Shown here: one piece after another, positions 36,401 to 44,819 of the stretch
Layout of the letters: every line of letters starts with the position of its first letter
Numbering within the stretch: the first letter of the stretch is position 1
NCBI RefSeq assembly: GCF_000768685.1
Contig: NZ_AVPK01000005.1
Coordinates: 186,001 to 250,000 of the forward strand
Reading direction: 5' to 3'
Length of the DNA stretch: 64,000 nt
Source of the DNA: Knoellia subterranea KCTC 19937
GTDB lineage: Bacteria; Actinomycetota; Actinomycetes; Actinomycetales; Dermatophilaceae
Made by a program: the position numbers and the translations under genes
Notes under the pieces: model-generated
What the model saw: only the letters and a program-made list of their open reading frames with translations
The model's database searches: none
What the model was told of the DNA's origin: nothing

Positions 36401-38883
36401 GGCAGGAGCGTTTCGGGGGTGCGGCGCAGGACGTCATCGGCGACGGCGAGGGCTTGGTCGATGGCGTCGAAATCGGTGTCGCGGCCGTTCCAATACCGGC
36501 CGAGGATGGCACCCATTGACGTGTCCGCGATGTCGTATGCGGCTTGGGACTCGGACCAGGCGACAGCCAACCCGAGGTCATGGATGGCCTCTTCGAGGCT
36601 GACCATCTCGGTGGTGAACGCTGCGACGGCCTTCTTGTCGCGTCGGTAGTCGCCGAAGAGCTTTCGCAGGCCCTTGTGGACGTTGGTGAACCGCTCGTGC
36701 AGGTCACTTAGGGGCTGGGCGAGGGCAGCGTCGGTGTAGAGGCGGCGCGCAGCGGTTTCAGCGCTGGCGAGGTCGGTGACGCGCCGATGCAGGATCTGTG
36801 CTGCGCCGCGGGCCTGGTCGAGTCCAGCGGGAGTGAGCCATGCCCTTTCGGGGCGGTGCGGCACGAACGCGGCGTCGGCGAGGTCGAGCAGGGTGTCGAT
36901 GTCCTGGATCGTGCTGACCGCCGGCAGACGCAGAGCAGTGGCCAAACCAAGGGCGGCGTTCAGGCGTTGTTCCAGGAGTGTCGCATCCCGCTCGAAGCGG
37001 TCGGCGATCTCGCGGGCGTCCGCAGCGCTCAGGTCGTCCAGCGAGAGCGGGGCCGGGCTCAAACCGGTCAGCGTCGGTCGCGCCGGGAGGGTGGCCGGGT
37101 CGGGAAGATCGGTCCACGTCACACCCGCGACCTTGGCTACATGATCATGCGCGGCTCGGATCGTGTCCAGATGTGCCTGCACTGCGTCGGCCGTCTGCTG
37201 AACGGAGGAGAAGTCGCCTGTGGTCAGCCAGTCGTTGTGGACGCCCGGCGGGCGGGTCCCGATCAGGGCCAGCAGACGCACTAGAACGTGCAGGTCGTTC
37301 AGGGACGTCAGCGCGAAAGCGTCCATGACATTGGCGTTATGCGCCGTTGTGCCTGAAAGTTCAGCCAGTCCGTTCTCGGCCGAGTACAGGCGCGCGTCCA
37401 TCGGGCTGCGGTCGATGACCTGCCGCCATAGGTAACTCGTTCCTTGTGTGGCGGGTCGCCACGCCCGCTGGAGCCGGGAAGCGGCGTCGGCGATCTCGGC
37501 CAACGACTCTTGGCTCAGCTCCGCGCCCGGGGCTGCAGGGGTGGGTGCGGCTGGCAAGTGGTCGTACTGGGAGATCATGCCGAGCACATGGTGCAGCGAC
37601 TGCTCCAAGGGACTGCGTACACGGTTCATCGCTGCTGCGTAAGCGTTGAGGGACTCACGCCTTTCTGCAGCCTGCCGGCGATCCATGACGGCCATCCCGG
37701 GTGGGGCCACCGCGATCGTGTCGAGCGCAGTGGCCAACTGGGCAGCGACCTCCTTGCGACTGGCCTTGTGACTGTGGAGTTCGAGCAGGTAGTTCTCCAG
37801 CCCGACGTGCGCGAGGCGGTTGCGGACGACCTCCAGGGCGGCAGCCTTTTCCGACACGAAGAGCACCGTCTTCCCAGCGTGGAGGAGGGCGCCGATCATG
37901 TTGGCGATCGTCTGGGACTTACCTGTTCCCGGAGGGCCGTCCATGACGAAACTGCGTCCGGCAACTGCCGCGGCCACGCACGCGCGCTGCGACGAGTCCG
38001 CATCGAGGACGAGCGGGGTGTTCTCCGGGGGCGCGTCACGGTCGATGTTCTCGGGTTGGATCTCGTCGAACAGCAGCGAGCCGTCCTGGCTCGTCGGATC
38101 CTGGTTCGCGAGTGCGTTCACCAGAGGATGCGCGGTGATGGTGGCCTCGTTGGCGACGAGGTCGCGGTACATAGCCTCCTTCATGAAGGAGAACGCGGAC
38201 AGCACCGCATCATCCGACACGGTCCAACCACGTTTGGCGGCGACCGCTGTCTGGACGCGAGCCAGGACTGCTTCGACGCTCAGGTCAGTCAGGTCGTCAA
38301 CCGTCGGCAGCGTCACGCCCAACTCCACCAGCCTCAACGCAAGCGCGGGGTTGATCGTGGGGTCGTCATCGGTGTTCACCCTGAGATGCGGTGAGTTCTT
38401 CCGCCCCATGGAGATGAACTGAACGGGCACCAACAGCAGGGGGCTCATGTATTGGGTGTCGTCGACGTCCTTCCAGTGCAGCATTCCCAAGGCGACGTAC
38501 ATCACCGAGAGGCCGCGGTCCAAGAATTCCTGGTTGGCACGACGGGCGAGGTTGCGCAGCGCTGATCCCAGCTCTTTGTTGGGCTTTCGGCAGTGCAGTC
38601 GCGCCCGTGCGCCCGCCTGCGTGCTTTGCGTGGCGTCGTCTTCATAACTGATCGGGTCGTCGGGGTCGGGTTCTCCCTCGAACTGCCACTCAACCCCACG
38701 ACGCAACCCGTCGTAGATGTCATGTAACCCGGGGGCTGTGAGTGACACGGTTCCGGTCTTGGAATGCTTGAAGTTCAAGGCTCGATTTGTACCGGTGAGG
38801 TTGACCAGCCCATCTCGCCACACTCGAAGTGCCTCGGTCACGTCCGCCGTTGGCCGCGCTGCGTGAGCCTGATCCCCGCCCAT
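33433..38883 (-). CDS. DUF4011-helicase-Vsr protein (Hhe-like antiphage defence)
   Basis: This single 1816-residue protein has an N-terminal DUF4011 region (LVNLTGTNRALNFK) and a split SF1 helicase with Walker A FVMDGPPGTGKSQT near residue 316. The helicase also has FDVVIFDEASQVTPGDAVNC with GDDKQLPP near 1205, and LNVAITRARQRVEIV. After this comes a Vsr/MTES_1575-like PD-(D/E)XK endonuclease (about 1505-1600; GAAGYRIDIGV, IGIECDGYMYHSS) and DUF3320 (EGPVHIDVVHQRLRDAW). This order is that of the Hhe single-gene defence system described among predicted antiphage genes. It should load on foreign DNA, translocate and cut. It carries no GTATGCCG octamer and is bracketed by a 12-bp repeat, both signs of transfer. 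Confidence 0.88.
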   Translation of the reverse strand: MGGDQAHAARPTADVTEALRVWRDGLVNLTGTNRALNFKHSKTGTVSLTAPGLHDIYDGLRRGVEWQFEGEPDPDDPISYEDDATQSTQAGARARLHCRKPNKELGSALRNLARRANQEFLDRGLSVMYVALGMLHWKDVDDTQYMSPLLLVPVQFISMGRKNSPHLRVNTDDDPTINPALALRLVELGVTLPTVDDLTDLSVEAVLARVQTAVAAKRGWTVSDDAVLSAFSFMKEAMYRDLVANEATITAHPLVNALANQDPTSQDGSLLFDEIQPENIDRDAPPENTPLVLDADSSQRACVAAAVAGRSFVMDGPPGTGKSQTIANMIGALLHAGKTVLFVSEKAAALEVVRNRLAHVGLENYLLELHSHKASRKEVAAQLATALDTIAVAPPGMAVMDRRQAAERRESLNAYAAAMNRVRSPLEQSLHHVLGMISQYDHLPAAPTPAAPGAELSQESLAEIADAASRLQRAWRPATQGTSYLWRQVIDRSPMDARLYSAENGLAELSGTTAHNANVMDAFALTSLNDLHVLVRLLALIGTRPPGVHNDWLTTGDFSSVQQTADAVQAHLDTIRAAHDHVAKVAGVTWTDLPDPATLPARPTLTGLSPAPLSLDDLSAADAREIADRFERDATLLEQRLNAALGLATALRLPAVSTIQDIDTLLDLADAAFVPHRPERAWLTPAGLDQARGAAQILHRRVTDLASAETAARRLYTDAALAQPLSDLHERFTNVHKGLRKLFGDYRRDKKAVAAFTTEMVSLEEAIHDLGLAVAWSESQAAYDIADTSMGAILGRYWNGRDTDFDAIDQALAVADDVLRRTPETLLPSLTDHVTSTPEPALKALIDQTRADLFRWRISLAPAPARTARPDLLLGSLEDAITWLRTHLTPLRQTATIAQAVSEATARVITLSEATTLLAARQGAVDAHAALDGDAPRFEAVLGQAQYRGTSTDTTGLATALAWAQGVRIARHGVDTPLNAEQVKALELARLTDHLPTALQNWESAAAAITAAFHADRHTELARELDDPDSAASLLADFRSDSTGQEEWIAYTRATEDLASHGLIDVVRFCTDTHVPVEDVGRVIQRAVLRSWADAIMAADTDLQPVRAEDRSALIEQFRALDRQLIPAATGDIIRAVNSRRPASTDVGEPALIRREGAKKTRHLPVRDLISRTRTTTLAIKPCFMMSPLAVSQYLPPDMKFDVVIFDEASQVTPGDAVNCVYRGRALITAGDDKQLPPTSFFDRMTDDEAEIDTDVTDFQSILELSKASGAFRNLGLRWHYRSRHESLIAFSNQNFYEGKLVTFPGSHSEGPDVGVELFHVHGEYRRGTSRDNPMEAEHVARRILHHFDTRPDTSLGVVTFSVAQADAIQSALDRVMDERPDLADHLDGDRLHGFFIKSLESVQGDERDVMIFSIGYGPDEHGKVTSNFGALNKSKGWKRLNVAITRARQRVEIVTSIRAGDIPDSTNESVRHLTGYLDFAERGMSALALDLGPSGLDTDSPFEDSVLGAIRAMGFTVEPQVGAAGYRIDIGVRHPAHPGVYAIGIECDGYMYHSSPAARDRDRLRQQVLEGLGWRLHRIWGTAWYRDRPTETIRLQAAIELAINAPVTGRLSGVVDHFERAEVAFAEVDRTAPPAWVTPYVEAAVPRLPRWADPSDPGARFDMVEGIEVLAREEGPVHIDVVHQRLRDAWYIGRIGQRIRENINAAIRQANVTFNDEFLDIPGRSDATVRVPTDDGAGLRTAGQVPDIEIRIAVTNLLKDAGTVSYEDLMTATARVFGWNRRGQDITSRLDWVLRRMRENDTISLEGGAVRLVED

Positions 38884-39104
38884 CGTCCACCACTCTCATC
38901 AACAGCTTGGCATCTGGATATTCGCCTCCAAATGCCTCGTTACGTATCGGCGAGATTACCGATCGCAGGGGATCTGCGGGTGCGGTTGTCAGGAGTGCAC
39001 TCTTACCGGGAGAAACCGTCTACAGATGTCATCGTCCCAAGGTTTTCGTGCCGGTGGTGAGGACGACGTCGGGATCGGCCATTGACCTACGGCGCTGGCT
39101 TCAC

Positions 39105-39116
39105 CGATTGAACTCC
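39105..39116. repeat. Right copy of 12-bp direct repeat flanking the Hhe-like gene
   Basis: CGATTGAACTCC is identical to 33357-33368. It lies 222 bases upstream of the Hhe-like start and 44 bases from the end of the next gene. Confidence 0.7.
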
Positions 39117-39159
39117 ATGTACTTGCAATGACTCACGCTCTTTGGTGCGCCAACTTGCG

Positions 39160-40122
39160 TTAGGGCTTGATCTGGATCGTCTTGTACCGGGAGAAGCGCA
39201 ACTCGTATCCGAACTCCGTGCCTTCCGCTGTGAGTGCCCGGCCACCGGTCTTCGACGCGTCCCACACCCAGGGCATTACGAAGCGAGTCGGGTCGTCGAC
39301 GGCGACCGCGTTAATGGCGGATCGTGCGGCTTCTTTCAGCGATGTCAGATCCTCGGGACTTGCGGCGCCCACGCCTCGCTGACGACCGTCTGATGCCGTA
39401 GCTCGCGCCAGGGCAAGGAGGTCGTCAGTGGGTTCCTGCTGCTGCGAACGCGACGTTTCGGGAGTGACTTCGTCGGCCTCGCCTGCCGGGTCAACCGGAA
39501 CCTCCCCGACTAGGGCGAGCCGTTGCTCCATGGGCCGCAGCCTCGCCAGGTTGGAGACCACATTCGCCACGGCCTGCACGTACGAGCCGACTTCGGGCCG
39601 AGACTCCGATCCCCATACGGTCTCAACCAACGGCAGAACGTCGGACCAGACGAGGTGGCTGTAGCGCTGGCCGGCGACGAGTTCAGGCGCGGGCTTCGTC
39701 AGTGGACCCGTGATGTAGGTCAGGTCGATGGCCCGGTGGGGGTGCGCCGCCGCAGCGAGTCGCGAGTAGTACGGCAACTGGGCCGGGCGATGGCTCCCCG
39801 CCTCGGTCTTGAGTTCGATGACCCACACGCGCTGCGGCCAGAGAACCGCCCAGTCTGGCCAACCGTTCTCCGCTGTGCTTTCGACCTTCGGCAGCAGGTA
39901 CTCGTCGACAAACGAGTCTGGTTCGAGTTCACTTCCGGCGGTGTCGCCGTGGGCCAGAGTGTCGAGCAACTTCAGGAACTGCATCCCTTCGGGGCTCGGC
40001 ACGCGGGGCGAGTTCCACGGAGGCGCCTCACCACCGAGCACGAGCGTCGTCAAGGCGCGCTGGAGGAACTCCTCACGTCCCAACTTCAGGCGACGCCACC
40101 ACGACTCCGGACTTTCCCACAT
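39160..40122 (-). CDS. PD-(D/E)XK nuclease-like protein
   Basis: The 320-residue protein has a restriction-endonuclease-like core around residues 70-120. An acidic helix (FVDEYLLPKVES) is followed by PDWAVLWPQRVWVIELKTEAG, which gives Asp and the E-x-K pair expected of PD-(D/E)XK enzymes. A further helix (AQLPYYSRLAAAA) follows. The C-terminal part (GQRYSHLVWSDVLPLV; AARSAINAVAVDDP) is a separate, unassigned domain. The setting between two other nuclease proteins suggests a defence role, perhaps with the divergent DUF6884/GIY-YIG gene. ATG 40122 is used. Confidence 0.72.
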   Translation of the reverse strand: MWESPESWWRRLKLGREEFLQRALTTLVLGGEAPPWNSPRVPSPEGMQFLKLLDTLAHGDTAGSELEPDSFVDEYLLPKVESTAENGWPDWAVLWPQRVWVIELKTEAGSHRPAQLPYYSRLAAAAHPHRAIDLTYITGPLTKPAPELVAGQRYSHLVWSDVLPLVETVWGSESRPEVGSYVQAVANVVSNLARLRPMEQRLALVGEVPVDPAGEADEVTPETSRSQQQEPTDDLLALARATASDGRQRGVGAASPEDLTSLKEAARSAINAVAVDDPTRFVMPWVWDASKTGGRALTAEGTEFGYELRFSRYKTIQIKP

Positions 40123-40249
40123 GTCCGAAGGCTAGGACGCCGCACCGACATTCACCCGGGAAACCCGAGGCGGGGGTCATCTGGTCCGGAACCAGCCGGT
40201 CGATACGAGATTCGCCCTCGGCCGGTCGCGTGGCGCGGTATCAAGGAGC

Positions 40250-41551
40250 ATGCGGTTCACCCTCGACGGAGAGTCCTTCGAACTCACCCGTGAACAGGTC
40301 CATTTGCGGCTACAGGGCCACGCGCCGGAGCCGATCCAGCAGTACTGGGTCGAGGTTGAAGGGACACGGTGGCCGCCGAAGCAGGTCATCTCGTTGGCGA
40401 CGGGCGTCGCGGACAGACAGCGCTTCCAGTCCCAGTCGGCGCGACTCTGGCTCCAGAGATTGGGCTTCACCGTCGGCGGCGGGAATGGCTCACAGGAAGC
40501 ATCACGACCCTTGGTGCGCCGGCAATCTGCAGAGCGCGTTGCCCAGAAGGTCGTCGACGTGCCGACCTCGCACGTAGACAGGCCCACCGACGTCGTCTTG
40601 ATCGGCTGCGTCAAAAGCAAGCTCGATCAGGGCGCCGCGGCCAAGGATCTATACATCTCCGACTACTTCCTGAAGATGCGGGCCTACGCCGAAGCCAGCC
40701 ATCGTCCGTGGTTCATTCTCTCGGCTGAGCACGGGCTCCTCGCGCCAAATCAGTGGGTCGAACCCTACGAGCGCTACCTTCCGGACACCTCGCGCGAGTA
40801 CCGAATTGCGTGGGCCGAGAACGTTGTTCGTGATCTCGAGGCTTCTGAGGGGCCGCTTGCCGACGTCGTCATCGAAGTCCACGCAGGAGCGGCATACGTC
40901 GAGTCGATCACTGCGCCCTTGTCTCGCCGAGGTGCAGTGATCATCGATCCCCTGCAAGGGCTCCAGTTCGGCAAACGGCTGTCGTGGTACAGCCAACGAG
41001 CAACCGGACGCGGTATTCAAGCGGAACCCGATGCCGACATGCTGCGAGATGTGGCGAGGGCGAGGCCCCTCAGGGAGATCCTCGACGGCAAAGGGGCAGG
41101 CATCCGTGCGCCCGGAATGTACTCCTGGTACGTCGACGCTGAAGGAGCGACCGACCTGAGCCATGGCCTGGGGCAGCACGTCGAGCCGGGCCTCATCTAT
41201 GCCGGCCTCGCGGGCGCTACTCGCCGCAGCGGTGCACCTTCGTCCAACACCCTCTGGGGCCGCATCGCGACGATGCACCTCGGCAAGAAGCAACAGTTTT
41301 CGACGCTACGCCGGAGTTTGGGGTCGATCCTCGCCCACGCGGACGGCGTGGCAGCAATCGACGAGATCCGGCTGACCGCTTGGATGCTGGACCACCTCCG
41401 CGTGATCACCGTGCCGACAGCGGACGCGGACACGCTCGACGAGCTGGAAACCGTAATCCTCAGTGAGCTCGACCCGCCGCTCAACCTCGCCAAGGTGCCA
41501 CGGACTCCCCTTCGAGTTCGTCTCTCCGAACTCCGGAAGCAATACGGATGA
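40250..41551 (+). CDS. DUF6884 and GIY-YIG nuclease fusion protein
   Basis: Three parts are visible in 433 residues. The first 75 (FELTREQVHLRLQ, WPPKQVISLATGV, SARLWLQRLGF) resemble the small N-terminal head module attached to some modification-sensing endonucleases. The middle (about 112-245) is DUF6884-like: VVLIGCVKSKLDQGA, LYISDYFLKMRAYAE and LSAEHGLLAPNQWVEPYE, a fold related to deazaguanine-handling enzymes. The C-terminus (about 288-430) looks like GIY-YIG (PGMYSWYVDAEG, GLIYAGLAGATR, LWGRIATMHLG, STLRRSLG). A modification-dependent nuclease is the natural reading. AAGGAG lies almost against ATG 40250. Confidence 0.7.
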   Translation: MRFTLDGESFELTREQVHLRLQGHAPEPIQQYWVEVEGTRWPPKQVISLATGVADRQRFQSQSARLWLQRLGFTVGGGNGSQEASRPLVRRQSAERVAQKVVDVPTSHVDRPTDVVLIGCVKSKLDQGAAAKDLYISDYFLKMRAYAEASHRPWFILSAEHGLLAPNQWVEPYERYLPDTSREYRIAWAENVVRDLEASEGPLADVVIEVHAGAAYVESITAPLSRRGAVIIDPLQGLQFGKRLSWYSQRATGRGIQAEPDADMLRDVARARPLREILDGKGAGIRAPGMYSWYVDAEGATDLSHGLGQHVEPGLIYAGLAGATRRSGAPSSNTLWGRIATMHLGKKQQFSTLRRSLGSILAHADGVAAIDEIRLTAWMLDHLRVITVPTADADTLDELETVILSELDPPLNLAKVPRTPLRVRLSELRKQYG

Positions 41552-41639
41552 GGTATGCCGGCCGCTGGCCGACGCTTTTCTCTGGCGGTGGCCGGTGGCA
41601 CCCTGCCGCAGTGGAGTTGATTGCGATCCCCATCGAGGG

Positions 41640-44600
41640 TCAGTCAGGCGGCGTGAGGTCGATCCTGTAGGAGTCGCGGTGGAGGTCTGCTCCCGATGCC
41701 GCGCGCTGACGTAGGAGGGCCAGCATGTCCTCTTGCCGTGGCTGGCCGAAGGTGAGCCGGTACATCGCGACGTCTCGCTTGGTCTGTTCATAGCGGGGTC
41801 CGTCCGAGCTGAGAGCAAAGGGTGCGACGTGGCGTTCGATTCGAGCCGGGCCGGGGTAGACCCAGTTCGGGGCGAAGTCGCCGTACTTCTCAGTGAGGTC
41901 GGTGGCCAACGCGAAGGCGGTCTCCCACGGGTCACGCCCCGGGGCGCTCCGCACCGCATCCGCGTGCTTGTGGGCGACATTCCGGCGAATCGCATGACCG
42001 CGGTACCGGTCGACCCGGCCCTCGCGCTGTTCGAAGTCGACCGGGTTGGGCGGTACGTTCCAGTGGAAGACCGCGTGTGACCACCAGTGGAAGTCGATGC
42101 CTTCCTGACCCACCGATGTGGAGGCGAGCACGAAGGGCCAGAAAGGTCCGTTGAAGGCTCTCCGCACCTCGGGTTGGCGGTTGTCCTCGCTTTCGTTCTT
42201 GCGCCCGCCGTAGCGCAGCGCGAACTTGGGCGTGAAGGTCAGCGGCGACGCGATCTCGTCCGGGTTGAGAGCCTGGTACGTGCTGGCGCGCAGGCTGATC
42301 GAGTCTGCGACGACGCGAGCCAAATCGCCCAGGATTGCGTCGGTCAGTGTCCCGGCGAATTGATCCTTCCGCAGGTGGTGGACGTACTCGTCCATGGTTG
42401 CCTGCAAGTTGCCCCACGCGCAGTACTGGAGCACGCGCTGCCAATAGTCCTGCCCGTCGTCGGTCACCTTCTCAATCAACTTGGTGACATCGGGACGGTT
42501 GAACAGGGAACGTAGCCCGTTCGCGATCACCGCGGCCGCTTCGAAGTGTGCTCTGTGATCCACGGCGTCTTCGTCCGTCAGGACGCGAGCCAAGGCCCGG
42601 TGGGCAATGTTTGCCGGTGAGTGTAGGGCCAGACGGGCGAGCGACTCCACGTGTTCGGTTGTGACGCGCCGGGCGCCCGATTGCAGCTCCGCCCGGGCCG
42701 CCTCGATGTGGATCCAGAGGCCGGTGTCATGCTGCGCCTCATCGTCATCGGACTCTTGCCCTTCGGTGGACCGTCCCGCCAGGGCCTCGGCATAGCCACG
42801 CAGTCGAGCCTCCTCTGGGTGCGCCACAGGCCACACGGCGACGTGGGAGAAGGCGACCTGCCACAGGCGGTCTCTTCCGTCAATGTCGTGCACCTTGGTG
42901 TCCGATCTCGCGGCGGCGCTGTCCAGCACTGTCGAGATTTTGGTCGCGGCGGCGGACAGTGCCTCGTCCAACGTGAGCACTCGCCCACCTTGTGCCGAAA
43001 CGAGCCTGAGGGGGTCAGCCGCCTCGGCCAACCCGGGCATCGGCCACGAGAGAAGCAGTGTGGTCATGGAGGCCGGAGCACCCTCTCGAGCCGTGTAGCT
43101 CAGCGGGCGTGCTTGCCGCTTGCGACTCTCGGTGGTGTACGCGTCATAACCCGAGCCCTCCACCGCACGGCGCTCTGCCTCGTAGCTAAGGATTGACGCC
43201 ACAGCCGTCGGTGTCGCCGTCCAGGACGAGAACACGAGCAACTTTGTCATGCCCTCCGCGTCAACGAACGGGCCGCCTGCTTCGAAGTAGGGCAAGGAAG
43301 GCGGTACCCAGAGCAGTTTCCACCAGCCCTTGTCGACCGTATTCGCCATGAGGTCGCGCATCTTGGCATTCCCGCCGTCAACGCTGTCGAACGATTCGAG
43401 CGCAGAACGCCGGAGCCGTTGGGTCCTGCCCAGCGCAGGGACGGACCCACCCTCAGCAGCGGCCGCCTTGATCCGTTCGCCGAGTTTGTAGGTGTCGCAG
43501 AAGTTCACGAAATAGGGCGCTGACTTCCAGTACTCCGGTGTGACGAGGCCCGAGTCGCGCGGCTCCTTGACCGCATTCGCGACCTCCCCCAGCGCAGCGA
43601 AGCCCATCAGATCCGCCGCCGTGACTCCGCTGGCTGGACGCAGGACCTCCGTGCGGTGCAGGACCTCGTCCACCTGAGGCCGCTCGGCCCTGCTCATCAC
43701 CTTGAGCAGTTCGGATCCGATGTCGCCTGCCAGCTTCGCGACGTCCTGTCCGTGCGTCACTGCCGAGCGATACCGGCCAAGCTGCTCTTTCAAGGAGTCG
43801 GCACCGAAGTCGCCGTGTCCCTCCCCGAGGAAGGCAACGGTACTGAGAAAGTCTGACGCGTGGTCCTCGCCTGATTCCTCGGCAAAGGTGAAGGCCTTGT
43901 AGGGCGTGGCCGAGAGCAGCAGCACCTTCGCATGCTTGTAATTGAAAAGATCGTGCGCCAGTTCCCCTGCCTCCGACTCCAGATTCAGGAGGTGCCTGAA
44001 ACGTTGGAACTCGTCCAGGATCACCAAGTCGGGCTCGAGGCTCTCCACACTCGCCCGGGCCAACGCTCGTCGAAATGACCGCACGAGGTCCGAGCGTTCG
44101 TCCAGCCACGCGCCTGGCACAGACGACTTGCGCCCAACGGCCATGAGGAGCTCCTGGAGCCGTGCATCCATTGATGGGGATCCGAGGGCGAGCTCGTGAT
44201 TGAAGCGATCCACGATGACGGGATCCAACGGCTCCTGCCGGAAGATCTTCTCCAGCCAGCTTGTCCAGCTCTCGAAGGTCTCCAACTTCCTCACGCCTCC
44301 CTGAAGGATCCTCTTCAGGGCTCGTTTCTGATGGCCGTCGAACTCGTAGATGTCGCAGAGAACGACGTACAACATCGCTCGTTCCTCGACCGTCCCCGTG
44401 CTCTGCCCCATGTCGAACGACGTGCCTGGTGTGAACGAGACCAGGTTGACGGGTTTCCCCGAGCGCTGTGTCTTGGCCAGGGCGCCAGTGTGTCGCGCCA
44501 GCAGTGTCAGGCGGCTGGAGAAGGCCACGGCCTCATTGCTGGTGACGTTGAGTCGCTTGATGTTCTGCTGGGCAAGGTCGGCGTTCGCGCAGACATAGAC

Positions 44601-44819
44601 GATGTCGATGCGACCGATGTCGTCCTTCGTCTCCAGCATCTCGACCGTCTTGGCAATGACACCTCGGGCGACCATGCTCTTGCCGAGCCCCGTCTCGTCG
44701 GCGACGAGGAACCGGCCGGATCCCTCGGGCCGGTGAAGTTGGGTGCACACGTGCTGGACGGTCCGTCGTTGGAAGTCGGTGAGGCCATCCAGGACTCGAT
44801 CTGCGGAGAAGCCGGTCAT
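41640..44819 (-). CDS. SNF2-like DNA helicase/translocase, last gene of the defence operon
   Basis: This 1059-residue SF2 ATPase of the SNF2/RapA-like type has Walker A VADETGLGKSMVARG near residue 45, DLVILDEFQRF near 265, and motif III VLLLSATPYK. The C-terminal helicase lobe has motif V/VI ASTSVGQEGIDFHWW and QREGRVDRYRGH near 935. The long insert between lobes (about 330-850) is typical of defence helicases paired with phospholipase-D proteins. ATG 44819 overlaps the upstream stop as ATGA, so its translation is coupled. It should move along DNA and present or remodel targets for the PLD nuclease. Confidence 0.85.
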   Translation of the reverse strand: MTGFSADRVLDGLTDFQRRTVQHVCTQLHRPEGSGRFLVADETGLGKSMVARGVIAKTVEMLETKDDIGRIDIVYVCANADLAQQNIKRLNVTSNEAVAFSSRLTLLARHTGALAKTQRSGKPVNLVSFTPGTSFDMGQSTGTVEERAMLYVVLCDIYEFDGHQKRALKRILQGGVRKLETFESWTSWLEKIFRQEPLDPVIVDRFNHELALGSPSMDARLQELLMAVGRKSSVPGAWLDERSDLVRSFRRALARASVESLEPDLVILDEFQRFRHLLNLESEAGELAHDLFNYKHAKVLLLSATPYKAFTFAEESGEDHASDFLSTVAFLGEGHGDFGADSLKEQLGRYRSAVTHGQDVAKLAGDIGSELLKVMSRAERPQVDEVLHRTEVLRPASGVTAADLMGFAALGEVANAVKEPRDSGLVTPEYWKSAPYFVNFCDTYKLGERIKAAAAEGGSVPALGRTQRLRRSALESFDSVDGGNAKMRDLMANTVDKGWWKLLWVPPSLPYFEAGGPFVDAEGMTKLLVFSSWTATPTAVASILSYEAERRAVEGSGYDAYTTESRKRQARPLSYTAREGAPASMTTLLLSWPMPGLAEAADPLRLVSAQGGRVLTLDEALSAAATKISTVLDSAAARSDTKVHDIDGRDRLWQVAFSHVAVWPVAHPEEARLRGYAEALAGRSTEGQESDDDEAQHDTGLWIHIEAARAELQSGARRVTTEHVESLARLALHSPANIAHRALARVLTDEDAVDHRAHFEAAAVIANGLRSLFNRPDVTKLIEKVTDDGQDYWQRVLQYCAWGNLQATMDEYVHHLRKDQFAGTLTDAILGDLARVVADSISLRASTYQALNPDEIASPLTFTPKFALRYGGRKNESEDNRQPEVRRAFNGPFWPFVLASTSVGQEGIDFHWWSHAVFHWNVPPNPVDFEQREGRVDRYRGHAIRRNVAHKHADAVRSAPGRDPWETAFALATDLTEKYGDFAPNWVYPGPARIERHVAPFALSSDGPRYEQTKRDVAMYRLTFGQPRQEDMLALLRQRAASGADLHRDSYRIDLTPPD

